NCBI RefSeq assembly: GCF_000002865.3 | Contig: NW_001865068.1 | Coordinates: forward strand, 451,591 to 515,590 | Direction of reading: 5' to 3' | DNA: 64,000 nucleotides | Origin: Monosiga brevicollis MX1 | Lineage: Eukaryota; Opisthokonta; Choanoflagellata; Craspedida; Salpingoecidae | Shown here: in pieces, positions 11,666 to 22,408 of the stretch | Layout: each line of letters starts with the position of its first letter | How positions within the stretch are numbered: position 1 is the stretch's first letter | Notes under the pieces: model-generated | What the model saw: only the letters and a program-made list of their open reading frames with translations | Databases searched by the model: none | Told to the model about the DNA's origin: nothing | Program-made: the position numbers and the translations under genes

Positions 11666-12610
11666 CACACATGCGCATGTGTAGTAAGAATTTCGAAATC
11701 TCATCTTTTCAAAGAGAGAGAGAGAGAGAGAGAGAGATGAAAGAAGGCATGGATAACAAAGGCAGGAAGGAACGGCATAACTACCACATGTAGTAAGACA
11801 AGAGACACACAGAGACAAGAGACACATTCTCCGACATGAACTACAGGGACACACTAAGAGTGAGATAACAGAGAGAGCGAGATCGACAGATAGATCGACT
11901 ACCAGCACACACAGACACACACCACACACCACAGACACACACACAAGACAGAGCGCGAGAGAAAAGGAGAAAGAGAAGCAGTTGATGACTGACAGTAAGG
12001 AGGAGGAGTTTGAGAGGCCAGAGCAATAGACGGGAGGAGCGCCGCTTGCTTATGACTGCTTGAGGCAGAACTGAAGAAAAAGAAGGCAGCGAGCAGTGCG
12101 CGACAGCCAGAGGGGTGAATGTGACCCAATAAATACAATACATCCGGATGTAATGTTTTCGAGTTTGTGGCGTATTCTTGATCGAAAAATGCAGATCAGG
12201 GTTGCAAGTCATCTCTCCCGAGCCGTAAATGCCAACAGACAGACAGACAGACAGACAGGCAAGACAGATTGGAGGCTATGCGAGAAACCTGAATCCATCC
12301 ACAAAGGGGGGGACCTGCCAAACGGGTCACCCACCCGTGATCCGTAACGCGCCAAATAATTGACCTCAAATTCCGGGAAAAACCGCAAAAAATTCGCTCT
12401 AAATTCGCTTACATGTGGTACATGTAGTTGTGCTTTTCCTTTATTTTATAACTTTGCAAACAAACCGATCGAATCAACGCTCTGTGTGTGTCTCTCTCTA
12501 GCTAGTAGTAGTATGGAAATGTCAGCAAATTGTGGTCAGCTGGCTGATTGAAATTTTCAGTTCTCGTGTGTGCGCGCGTGTGTGTATGTGTGTTGAGAGG
12601 GACATGGGAC
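11494..12610. repeat. Repeat-rich divergent intergenic region
   Basis: This holds (AAG)n at about 11518-11549, a long (GA)n at 11586-11662, a second (GA)n at 11713-11738, CA-rich sequence to about 11945, and a (GACA)n tetramer repeat at about 12236-12258. From 12260 to 12600 the sequence is unique and more AT-rich. No gene was recognised; open frames here translate to simple repeats. It carries the promoters of the glycosidase and the acyltransferase. Confidence 0.8.
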
Positions 12611-12697
12611 ATGGCGGCGCTGGTGGCGGTGCTAATAACGGTGGCGGCCTTGAGCGGTAAGAGGGGGAGAGCATGGCGGCAAGGGGGAGCGGGCTTT

Positions 12698-12763
<66 letters not shown>

Positions 12764-14116
12764 TGTCGGATGTTTGCTCATGCGTACGGTTTCAATGTGG
12801 GGGTCGCTGTGCTTGTTGGGATAGGCGTGGCTGTGCCAACATGGTGCGTCAGCCGTCATTGGGGCCGCGCAGGCGTGGCGCTGATGCTGGCGCTGCACGC
12901 AGGCATTTATTTTATCTTGCGCGCCTGGGCTGAATCCCTGCATCCCTTTTTCGCGGCGTTGGTCAATGCGCTGACGTGGTATCAAACGCTCATCATCATC
13001 GCGCTCTATCGGGATCAGCGGGCGGGACGACTCACCTTTCGGCGGGGACGCGCGCGTGGAAAGCCGGTTCAGCGCCTCCCAGATTTGATGCGCCGCACGC
13101 TCACCCTATACGATACACGCGTGGCCATTCCCGTCTCCGAGCTGGGCTCTGACGAGCTCGCCGCCTACCGCGGCCACCTGCATCGCATGACCCGCCTGGC
13201 CCTCGTGGTGCTCATCTTGGGCATGGCCAGCTCCCTGTACATCGTCCCCCACTACCCCAACGAGTTGTGTATGCTGGGCCTCGGCCACCTGGATACCCGG
13301 TTGGATCCCACCTGCCGAAGATTACCCTCGGCTGCGGATGGTGTGGCGAGTTTCGGAGCTCTCGCACTCCGCGCTCTTTGGCTTGCACTCTGTCCGACAG
13401 CAGCCTTTGTGGGCCTCATGCTGTCTGCCGACGTCGGGGCGCGCTGGCTCCACTTGGGAACGGGCCTCACCTTTCCCGCCCTTGTGGACGAAGCTTGGTA
13501 TAGCTCTTCCCTGGCCGAGTTTTGGGGCCGTCGCTGGAACACCGTCGTCCAACCCGTCCTCAAGTCTTGCTTCTTCACTCCCACCGTCCAGGTACCGCAT
13601 GTCGCCTGCCCTGGCGCATGTCGATGTGATTCACTCGTCGCCCGGCTCTGTACGCCCAAAATATCTCATATTTGCGCATGAATTGATTGATGCCACACTG
13701 TTTAGGACCTCAGCTTGCCCGTGGCAGCTGGCGTCTTAATGGCTTTTATTGGCAGTGGGCATTTGCACGCCTACCCCATGTGGTTGGCTGGTAAGCGGCT
13801 TGACAAACGGCGCAGACCGCACCATGGTGCACGGTCTGCGGTCATGTGCTCGTGTTCGTGGAACGCTCACAGCCGCTTGTGTTTTTGCTCAACCTTCTCC
13901 CTGATGTACGCAGGGGCTAGCTGGTGGGATGGGGGCCTCGTTTTCCTTTTCTTCCTTCTTCATGGTATCGGTGTACTCTTGGAGGGAGCGCTGCTGGCCC
14001 GCGCACCCCGCACTCGCACTTTGTTTGCCTGGTTCTGGATGATTATTTCGGTGTTTCCACTCTATCACGGCATCTTCATGGCCTATGATGAGCTGGCACG
14101 TCACCCGCAGGCCTGA
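12611..14116 (+). CDS. MBOAT-like acyltransferase, wax synthase family
   Basis: This is an integral membrane acyltransferase of the wax-synthase-like branch of the MBOAT superfamily, which transfers an acyl group from acyl-CoA to an alcohol or lipid in the ER. Four exons, 12611-12656, 12825-13591, 13706-13790 and 13914-14116, join in phase to 366 residues. The family signature SLAEFWGRRWNTVV matches the plant wax synthase motif (S.SL.DFWGRRWN). The conserved histidine lies in GSGHLHAYPMW. Around eight hydrophobic segments are visible. The first intron holds a long (GT)n tract at about 12700-12760, so an open frame running through it is not coding. The product could be a wax ester, a sterol ester or another acyl lipid. 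Confidence 0.78.
12700..12762 (+). repeat. (GT)n microsatellite inside intron 1
   Basis: About 30 GT units lie within the first intron of the acyltransferase gene. The reading frame stays open across it only because GTGTGT encodes alternating Val and Cys. Confidence 0.95.
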
Positions 14117-14698
14117 ACAGTCTCAGCTCTTCAAGACAGATCAGAATCGATTTACACGCCAAGCTTTCCGCTTGTCCTTGCAAGTCCTAGCGACTTTGGC
14201 ATGATGAAATGCCTTGAGGTCCACCAACCCATGAAATAAACCAGAAACCGTGCAAGCCACAAAAAACCCGACAGTGCTGGGTCTCAAGATGTAATCAATT
14301 ATGTAGCAAGACAACGCATCAGCCTTGTGGTTGCTTCTTCCTGATGAGGGGTGCCAGAAAATCACTCCGATCTGACTTGGCTGATGTGGCCTACAATGAG
14401 CTCCACGGCATCACCTGCCCGGGGTCGTGACATGTTGATGCTAAACACAACTCGAGAGTTTGCAAACGTGTGCACCCACTGGGCCAATTGCACAATTGGT
14501 TGGCTAAAAAAAAAAAAAAAAAAAAAGGATCGGGACAGGATTAAAAGAGCTTGCACAATCGCGGCGGGGAGACGGTTGAGGCAATGGCGGACCTGTCGCT
14601 TGATTGGGCGTCAGGTGCGGGCTTCCAAGCAGCCAGGCAATCCAAAAACGCATCCGCAGTTCGGCACGGCCGCAGGGGTGCCAGCATTGCTTGTAGAC
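14117..14698. other. Convergent intergenic region, no gene seen
   Basis: This separates the 3' ends of the acyltransferase and RADX. It includes a poly-A run of about 21 bases at 14506-14526. Open frames on both strands are short and resemble nothing I know. Confidence 0.6.
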
Positions 14699-17507
14699 TT
14701 AGCTGCGAAAGCGCATCAGCCGGTCCGAGTTGAACTTGAGATACACGGGTGACGAGTGAAAAGAGAGAATGTAGCCTTCAAGACAAACCTCTTTGTTAAG
14801 ACTTTGTAAAGTGACAAGGCCTACGTAAAAAGGCTGCCTCGTATCAAGGCCTTCGTCTTCGCCTTCTTCATGAGCACTGAGTAGAGGCTGCGCCAGAGCG
14901 ATTGGCAGAAAATCTTCCCGTGAGTTGTAGCTGGGATATACCTCAAAGGAACACGGCGCCAGCAACAACGCATTCACCTCAACATCAGCCGTTGTGGTGA
15001 TCAAGTGTTGTTGTGTGTTTTCCTCCGTTTCGGCATGCTGAAGAATTGATAAACCATGCAAGGTGCTCGGGCTCGGCAGTGGTTTTTTGCGAGGTCGGCC
15101 TCGCCGTCTCTTGGGTGGGACATCGCTCGGCAATATCTCAGACGCAATGAGGGGTTTTTTTGTCGTTTTTTGCTCCAGCGCATTCACATCAATAACTCGC
15201 AGCCCCACCAATTCCGCTGGCGGTGAAAAGAAATAAAATGGATGACCGAAGCGGCAAAATCAGAGGCGAATTGAAAACAAGGGGCGAGTTCAAGGACAGG
15301 CCAAGAAAAAGAAAAGCAAAGAGCACAGAGCCCACCTTGTAAAGTGTGCCAGGAAGATTTATGTAGAGGCAGCGCATGGGCTTCCTGCAGGCGGGATGGC
15401 CCAAGGAGTTAAGGTCAGTCAAAACAAAAATTCGGGGTTTGTCAACGCATGCACACGCTTGCCTCAAAGAGGGTTGCCATGGGGGTCAAGTCTTTGGCCC
15501 AGTCGAGGGAATCTTGCCAACCCAACTCCTCGATCAAATAGCGATAAGGAAGCCAACCGCCGACCAATCCGTGTCTCTTGACCTCTTCGCGGTGCTCGGC
15601 CACATGCTTCAGGATGGGGACCAACTAATACGCGGGAATGGAAATGCAGCACAGCAAACAATGAGCAGATGGCGTTCGCGGCGGGGATATCATGTGCATC
15701 CACATGGGGCGGGCTGCCAAGTACGTACGCCGTGAACCGTGTCAACCAGGGCGGCGATTTGTGGAAAGCGGGCTTCGTATTCAGCGTCGAGCAAGGCGCA
15801 CATGCGAGTGCGGTCGGTTGAAAAGAGAAAGGGCTCGCGGCAGACATTGTACGAGAGCACATCAGGTGCTGGTAGAATCCATTGGAGCTTGAGGTCCATA
15901 ATGAGGACGGCCATGCCCGGTGAAAGGTCGAAAAAGAGCTCGGCATTTGCCGCGCAATCCAGCGCAACAAGCCAGGGTCGATCACCTTGGCTGAAATCCA
16001 CTACCTTGATCCAACGTTGCAGGCAAGCGCGGTGACGGATGGTCGTCCGGCGCAGCCGACCCACGTGTGTGACGATGCCCGCGATGGATGTGCCGGAGCC
16101 ATTTTCACACGCGGGTGCGACGATACGGGGTCGCAAGCAGAGTTCCTGGCCCAAGCTCGGTACGTTGGGTTGAATGCGCGTGACTTGGGCTGGGGAGAGA
16201 ATGCGAATGCGGGTCTCGAGGTGACTCGAGTTGGCGCTGATTTCCAGTTCAGCGTTACTGAAGATGGGAAGGAACATGGTTGGGCGGCGAAGGTTGTAGT
16301 TCTCAATCACCAGGACATCACCGACTTCCAGGCATTCGTAGAAGAGGTGGACAGCACGGGTCCAGAGCACAATGACGGCCTTGGGGCCACCGACATGATC
16401 GCGAACCTCGAGGTAGGCGCGCACCGGGTATTTCTGAGTAGTGTCAGCGCGTGCGTGGCAGTAGATGGGGGACTTTCGAAGCAGAGTGACAATCAAGCAA
16501 CCCTTTTGCTGGCCAAGACCTTTGAGATCATTGATGGCCTGGCCTAAAAAGACACGGGTGTCCAGTAGCTGCTGCCGGAGCGGGTCTGTGGCACCAGGCG
16601 TTGACGCAGCGTCGGTGTGGGGAACTGTAGGTTCGGGGTAGATGAGCGCCTCACGGTTGAGCTCAAAACCTGATGCCGCCATGTCAATGCTGTCTAGATT
16701 GGCGAGTAGCCGTAGTTGGCAATGACTGGCCAAAGCGGTGTGGCGATCCAGTCTGGCATGCAAGGCAGGGATGACCGGCGTGGCGGGTGAGAATGGCAAG
16801 CACAAACCAGCGCAGGCGGCGGGCGGGGCTACGCACTTGCGTTGATGTTCAACTGGGCGGAGCGCGCGCACCCCCGACTGGTGAATTTCCCGGGGAAAAC
16901 GACGGACGCGCACAACTTCACCCAGCAGGACGATGGGCGGGGCATTGAGCTGGAACTCGTTGAAGCGGGTGCGAATGGAGATCACGAGAACAACATCGTT
17001 CACGGCCAGTGCCCCATGACGCCAGCTATCGAGATGATCTGGGGCTACTAAGCACCGCTGGTAATAGTGGCCATCAGACAGCTCGACCTAGTTTGATTCG
17101 TACCCAGGAAGTGGAGGCGGGAACGCAAGGAGCAAGCAAACCAGTTTGTAATGAGTCAACCTTGGCCTCGGGTCGCCTGAACTACAGCGATAGAATTAAG
17201 TCACTGGAATGACAAACACAAAGGCAGACCTCATAGACGGTGTTCTGTCCTTGGTATGCCGGGTCCAGGCTCACGGTGGCAGCATCGACAAATGCTTGGT
17301 AGATGGACATTACCTAACAGACGAGCCATGTGGCCGCAGCATGCAAATTGTTCTGTGAGGCAGAGGCCAAGGCAGCCGTTTGGTCAACGGGTAAAGCAAA
17401 AAAAACAAAACCTGGACATAGGCGGGTTCAAAGGGATCCGTCTGCTGGAGGCCATGGCGGTGGAGATGCAAGACAGCGTTCTTGCTTAGCCTGATCTTGG
17501 CCGCCAT
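14699..17507 (-). CDS. RADX: RADX-like, RPA-related OB-fold ssDNA-binding protein
   Basis: RADX binds single-stranded DNA at replication forks and tunes RAD51. The N-terminal exon (from ATG 17507) reads AVLHLHRHGLQQTDPFEPAY, and the next VSLDPAYQGQNTVYE (human CYLDPSLNSLVYQN). The large exon from about 17010 to 15690 has ISIRTRFNEFQ, then CLIVTLLRKSPIYCHAR and YLEVRDHVG.PKAVIVLW (human TFLEVADSSGTVSVIMW), then IAGIVTHVGRLRR and RWIKVVDFSQGDRPWLVAL (human RWIHIADGTSEQPFIVEL). This gives two to three OB folds in the human order. Downstream exons contain GWLPYRYLIEELGW, RKPMRCLYINLPGTLY and a tail with the AT-hook-like KRRRGRPRKK (about 15085-15115). The stop is at 14699. Boundaries upstream of 17003 and between 15690 and 15211 are approximate. 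An alternative would be an RPA1 paralogue, but the C-terminal zinc-ribbon OB fold of RPA1 is not seen. Confidence 0.78.
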
Positions 17508-17722
17508 GCTTGTCTGACCGTCCCCGCTGCGATCTACTAGAAGCGACAAAACAGCACGCCCCGCTCAACTCGACGACACAGGGCCAGATCCAGGCGGCAA
17601 CTGAGCCATGGGACTAATCCTTGGTGTTGCCCCACCGACGTCCAAGGCCCAGATCAGTAAACTAGCATACAGACGAACCTGATCCTCCACCGTCAATGCC
17701 CCCGACACACAGAGATGTTCGC

Positions 17723-17766
<44 letters not shown>

Positions 17767-17995
17767 CGTTGAAAAAAATGGAACGAATTCAGTGACAATA
17801 AATTGTCATCCCAGCCATTTCCCCGTGCACAGCAACAACTTCTTAATCATATGCGCCTTATCAAAAATTCAATATCTACAAAAAGTGTATATTATTCTAC
17901 ATTAACCGTATCTCCACCGCATATGTCAGACATTTAAATACCCTCAAAAATAGCATTTGTCAGACGTTTGCGGCCGGACACGAGCACACACGACG
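17508..17995. other. Divergent intergenic region with poly-A tract
   Basis: This lies between the RADX and SMYD start codons. It contains a run of about 34 A at 17725-17758, then an AT-rich stretch (17760-17950) that contrasts with the GC-rich genes on either side. No gene is visible. Confidence 0.6.
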
Positions 17996-20060
17996 ATGGT
18001 GGTGGTGGAGGTGAAGGCGGTGCCTGGGAAAGGGCAGGGGCTGGTGGTCGTTGGGGGCCGACTGGGGGCCGGGACGGCGATTCGGCAGGCTTTGCCGGTG
18101 GTGGCAGTGGTGGAGGATGATGAGCGGTTTCGTCGCTGTGCTGGGTGTGGGCTTTCGGTGGATCGAGCGCTGGCGTACGGGCATCCGGGGGCGCAGGCCG
18201 CCGTCGAGATGACCGGGGATCGGCCGAGCTGGAAGCGGTGCTCGCGATGCAAGAACATTGCCTATTGCTCACCGGGGTGCCAAAAACGGGACTGGAAGGC
18301 ACACAAGCGCGAATGCGCCAGCTTTAACAAGGTTGGCCTGCACACTTTTCTTCCCGATACGGCGCCACTTGGGCCTCGCATCCGATTGGCGTGGCTTCAA
18401 GTCATTCTTTCCCCTCTGCTCGTATAGGTGGCTCCACAGTTTCCTCCCACGTTTGTGCGTCTTCTCTTACGCACGGTACGGTCTGGGGATGCCCGCCTCA
18501 GTACCCTTTATCGCCGCGCTGGTATGCCCCGCCTGGGTCCCTACGCTCCTGCATCCTTGGTTTGGCTGTCTCAACCCCCATCATGGACTGACTTTGCGGC
18601 TTTGTGTAGCTCCTAGCGCCAAGGATCAGCAAGAGCTTTTGACGGGAGCTCTGGGAGTGGCCAGCATTTGCCTGGTGCGTTGGCCACGTGTGCCGAATGC
18701 GGTCTTGCCTCTCGCCTGTCTTGTTTCAAACAAAGCTCACCGCCATTGCGCTTGCTCCTCGGCAGAGCGAGGAGGAACGCGAGGAATTAGCCCCAAAGCT
18801 TTTGGCCTTTGCACTGCAGGTCTGGACTTGAAACTAATAACAGGAACACACTATCCTTCGCGGCCATCACCTGGCCAGCCGTCATCCAAACGTTGCCTGA
18901 CCCTTTGCTCCTGTGCCATCATGTGTGTACCACATAGCTCATGCCCAACACGTTTGGGTGGTGTGATACTTTTGACATGAGCTCCTTTGGTGCCGTTGTC
19001 TACGCCGAGCTGAGTCGCGCCAATCATTCTTGTCAACCCAACGCTGCCGTCGTTTACAACGGAGCGGCGGCGGTGTTGCGGAGCATGCGCGACATCCCTG
19101 AGGGCGAGGAGGTTTGCATTTCCTATGTGGACCCGACGCTGGCGCGTGATGTCCGCCGGTGAGTGCCGGCTATTGGAACCGGGGGGCGGGTTCGAATAGC
19201 AAGGTTTCGGCTCACGACGCGACGTGGTCGATGCAAACCGGTGTTTAGGCGTGAGCTGGTGCAGTCCTATGGCTTTGCCTGTGACTGTGCCCGCTGCGCG
19301 ACCGAGGCAAGTCAAGACCCAGATGCTGGGGTGAAGGATGTAGCTGCCTGGAAACAAGCTCAGGCCGACATTGACGCCGAGCTCAGTCAGGGCCGGGTGG
19401 TCAAGCCTTTGGAAGGTATGTTCAAGCTGAGTCACGGCTGTTTCTAGAGGCAGATGGGCGGGCCAGGGGGCCCTTTGCACATTTGGTCTGCTCTGGTCTT
19501 AAGCTGGGGCTAGGGTGCTGAAACGGTGCGCACGGGTACACGTGGTTAGTATGGGCCACGGCAAAGCACTTGGCGCCCGACAGTAACACGGCGAAGATGG
19601 CGATCAGTCGGCGACTGCTGGATGCTACCCTATCCCTACAGATGTATCGTGAGGTGGGTGCCTCGGACCTGGCAGTTCACACGAGCACTTGCGAGGTAAG
19701 GGCTGGGGTGCGGACATCTGATCTGACATGGGATTTGCGGTGCCATACAGGCGGAGCAAGTGGTGCGGACGGAGTTGGCCTGCTGGGCGGCCGAGCCAAC
19801 ACTTGGCCCTCTTCCTCCCCATGCCGTTGCGGTAGGTCATGACAGCGCTTGAGCTGGCGTCCGCGTTGCTGTGGGCACATGCATCTGATTTGACGGGATC
19901 CTTGTGGTTGCAGCTGCTCACCCTGGCGCAGCTACAATTTGAGCTGGGCCAGCCGGAGGGCCCGGAGACTTTGCATCACGCCAAGACCATGCTTGAGCTG
20001 GTCTTTGGCATGGATCATCCCATTCGAGCACAGATCAATCTTGGTATGCCGCCCTTGTAA
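17996..20060 (+). CDS. SMYD-family SET/MYND lysine methyltransferase
   Basis: SMYD proteins methylate lysines on histones and other proteins using S-adenosylmethionine. The start of the split SET domain reads KAVPGKGQGLVVVGGRLGAG, from ATG 17996. A MYND zinc finger follows at about 18137-18326 (CAGCGLSVDRA, then CSRCKNIAYCSPGCQKRDW, ending HKRECASF) with all eight ligands apparently present. The rest of SET lies near 18980-19160, with SRANHSCQPNA (NHSC motif) and GEEVCISYVDP; the post-SET cysteines are in FACDCARC near 19275. Exons after 19570 give a TPR-like C-terminal domain (LAQLQFELGQPEG, then AKTMLELVFGMDHPIRAQI), as in SMYD2/3. The segment from about 18340 to 18940 is fragmented by introns I did not resolve. 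I cannot assign a specific paralogue. Confidence 0.85.
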
Positions 20061-20304
20061 TGTCTCCCCTCGGTCAAAAGGTCGGCTAGCTGTAGATGCC
20101 AAAGGCAAACAAAAGACGGGATTTGATTGGTGTCGCAGTGCACATGTTTGAATTACAAATCGATTAACAAGGTTTCAAAATCCCGACTGTAGTTTCGGTC
20201 AAGTCGATGGCAGAGGCACGCAGGGTGGGTAGGGATAAGGCGCGGAACCACCGCCAGGGGGTAACTTTTGTCAAACAGGGAAGAGACCAGGCTGGGCCGG
20301 TCAT

Positions 20305-20499
20305 TTACTTGAGGTCCACATTGGCTTTTTGCGCGACTGTGGCACGAAAAGCCTCGGCAGCTTCTCGTGCTTGCTCAGCACGCTCTGCCTTTCCCTCAGT
20401 GACAAACGGCACGTCCTTGCGCAGCTTGAACATGGCGTAGTAGCCACCCAGCGTGGCGCCAAAGGCCAGCGGGAACAACCACGCGCGACTCAAAGCCAT
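20305..20499 (-). CDS. Small single-pass membrane protein, 64 residues
   Basis: From ATG 20499 a single exon encodes MALSRAWLFPLAFGATLGGY..., with one hydrophobic segment at about residues 7-26, then a positively charged patch (KLRKD) and an Ala/Glu-rich amphipathic helix (AERAEQAREAAEAFRATVAQ). The shape, a short N-terminus, one membrane span and a soluble charged helix, resembles small subunits of mitochondrial respiratory complexes such as complex I or IV accessory subunits. I cannot match a family. The frame is open further upstream but without another ATG. Confidence 0.55.
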   Translation of the reverse strand: MALSRAWLFPLAFGATLGGYYAMFKLRKDVPFVTEGKAERAEQAREAAEAFRATVAQKANVDLK

Positions 20500-21346
20500 T
20501 ATCGTCTTGGCAAAAGCGCCAGCGCTGGTGGAGCAGACTTGTGCGGGAGGGAAGCTCCTCCGGAGCGAGCGCTGTGTGACAACCACGCGACAGTGCTGAT
20601 CAGGGTTGGCCAACGTTTGCTGGGAGCTGGCTGAGCCCGGGGACCGACACCGGTTGGAGTGATTCGTGCAAGTAGCTCGCGAAAAATGACCCAAAAAGGA
20701 ACGATGCAAACACGACGATAACCGATTATTTTGCTACGAAAAGTACGCCAGAATACAAGTGCTGAATGCAGCCCTTCGTCAATAACGCACGCAAACACTG
20801 CATTAACATCTTTAGATAAGCTGTGCAGGGAAATGGGTTGAGCTGGAGGCAGCGCTCCTCACGGGAGGATGTGTGCGTTGTTGCAGAACCGTGCACTGGA
20901 CGTAAGGACTCGGGAGACAGGACCATAAATGTTCTTTCAATACTGGAATTGGAAACTGTTCTGAGCTGAGGAAGCAAAAGTGGATGGCTTATTGCCCCAA
21001 ACTAGGCGACGAGAGGCCAGGCCGGAAGCGCAATGCCTAAGCATCGGCCTGGCCTTTGGGGTCCAACAAACAAACCAAAAAAGAAAAATGGTCTAAGGAG
21101 ACCAAAGGAAAAAAAAAAGGAGGGGCGATGCAAGCACCGGAACGCAGGCCAGTGTCTGGCACGGCCAAAAAGAAAAAACTACGCCAGACTAACCGCCGAC
21201 AAAACACAAACATGGCAAAAGAGGAAGAAAAAGAAGAGAGGAGTAAGAGGGACAAGGGGGAGGGAGGGGTGTAGAGAAACCAGCCGCTTCCCCCCCGTCC
21301 CCAGCGGTCAAGGGAAAGACCAAAAGTCAATCGGCCCAAAAGCCGC
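20500..21346. other. Intergenic region, no gene recognised
   Basis: This is the presumed 5' region of the 64-residue protein and the 3' region of the next minus-strand gene. It includes a purine-rich block at 21070-21270 (AAAGAAAAA and GAGGAGTAAG words). Open frames here look like low-complexity shadows. Confidence 0.5.
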
Positions 21347-22408
21347 TTATACAACTTCTAATCGGCTCAAGCGGCGCTCGGCGTCCGACAGGTAATCGTC
21401 AACCTTCTGCAACAGCTCGGGCGAGAGCGCCACGTTCATCTCGACGGCCACCTCACGAGCGTTCATGACACCCTCTCTGCAAAAAGTACGAATTTCAATT
21501 AGGGGAAGGGAAAAAAAAGGAGTGGAAGAGCATGAGCCCGGTTCTTTGCACATGACAAAGAGCAAACTGAACCAGCAAACGAGTCAAAACTTACCGGTCA
21601 TCCCACTTCATCAGCATGTTGAGCAGGCGGCTGTACAGGTCCGTGTCGGGAACGACGCCCTTTTCGTGGCAGGCCAGGATCTAGCGTAGGAGCAAGAGGC
21701 ACCATGAATCAAACGAACGGCTTGAATGTAGCAGGCAGATGTGTTGTGTGCCAGATATGGGCAGCACGGCCCAGCTGGGCTGTGTCACGGTGACTGTAGC
21801 CAATTGCTTGGACCGGTGTAACAAATGGCACGGATGGCTCGGAATGCGTCTTCAGATGCCATGACACACCTCGTCTGTCATGGCAATACGCTCCTGTCGC
21901 TCCTCCACGGAGATAATCTCATTAAACTCGGCATAGTCATCAGTGGCCTGGCGCTTGTACCAGGGGGTCTCGGCCTGCGCTGGGCGCTCTTCCGTAGGGA
22001 CACCAAAGCCAAACAGAGTGCGCTTGGCCACAAGGGTGGGCAAAGCTACACGAGCTATCCGAGACAAGACGATAAAATCACAACGTGCAACATGAGAAGA
22101 AAGAAAGAAAAAAAAAATCCTTGTGCGTGTGCGTTACTGGAACAACAGTCTTCCGCGGGATACGGCCTATCTAAACCCCAGCTTTCCGAACCCTTGTTTG
22201 CTTGTGCTTGAAGCAAAAGGCAAGCCGTCAAACAGCTGCTTGTTCGGCCCGAGCATCCCGCTGCGAGATGGCGCAGAAAACTGCGCGTCAACAAGAGGTT
22301 GGCAGGGGCACAGGCCATACCTTGTTGAGCCTGTCCGAGGGCAGCAAGGGTGCTGGGAGCACGTCGCGCAAGCGCACGCGCTGTGGCAAAAACACGGGCG
22401 GCAGCCAT
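21347..22408 (-). CDS. Probable mitochondrial protein, COX5A-like (tentative)
   Basis: Exon 1 starts at ATG 22408 and encodes MAAARVFATARALARRAPST, an amphipathic, Arg/Ala-rich leader typical of mitochondrial import. The next exon begins near 22056 with ARVALPTLVAKRTLFGFG and continues to IISVEERQERIAMTDE; then ILACHEKGVVPDTDLYSRLL (near 21680-21596) and REGVMNAREVAVEMNVAL, ending LSRLEVV at 21347. Phases agree at each junction. The helical middle, with a VVPD...LL pattern, faintly recalls cytochrome c oxidase subunit 5A (MVPEPKIIDAALRAC), but similarity is too weak to name it. Total length is about 150 residues. Confidence 0.55.

Noticed and set aside
11586-11670. Open frame of Ser-Leu repeats upstream of the glycosidase
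   Set aside because: It is a translation of (GA)n; the real protein starts at the downstream ATG with a normal signal peptide.
12548-12824. N-terminal extension of the acyltransferase through a Val-Cys repeat
   Set aside because: Splicing 12656 to 12825 keeps the frame, removes the (GT)n tract and gives a normal hydrophobic N-terminus.
14141-14365. Minus-strand frame with NHKADALS, recalling a retroelement RNase H end
   Set aside because: Only eight residues agree, nothing around fits such an element, and no terminal repeats are visible.
19160-19205. GGTTCGAA word in a SMYD intron, possible tRNA
   Set aside because: No cloverleaf can be formed around it.
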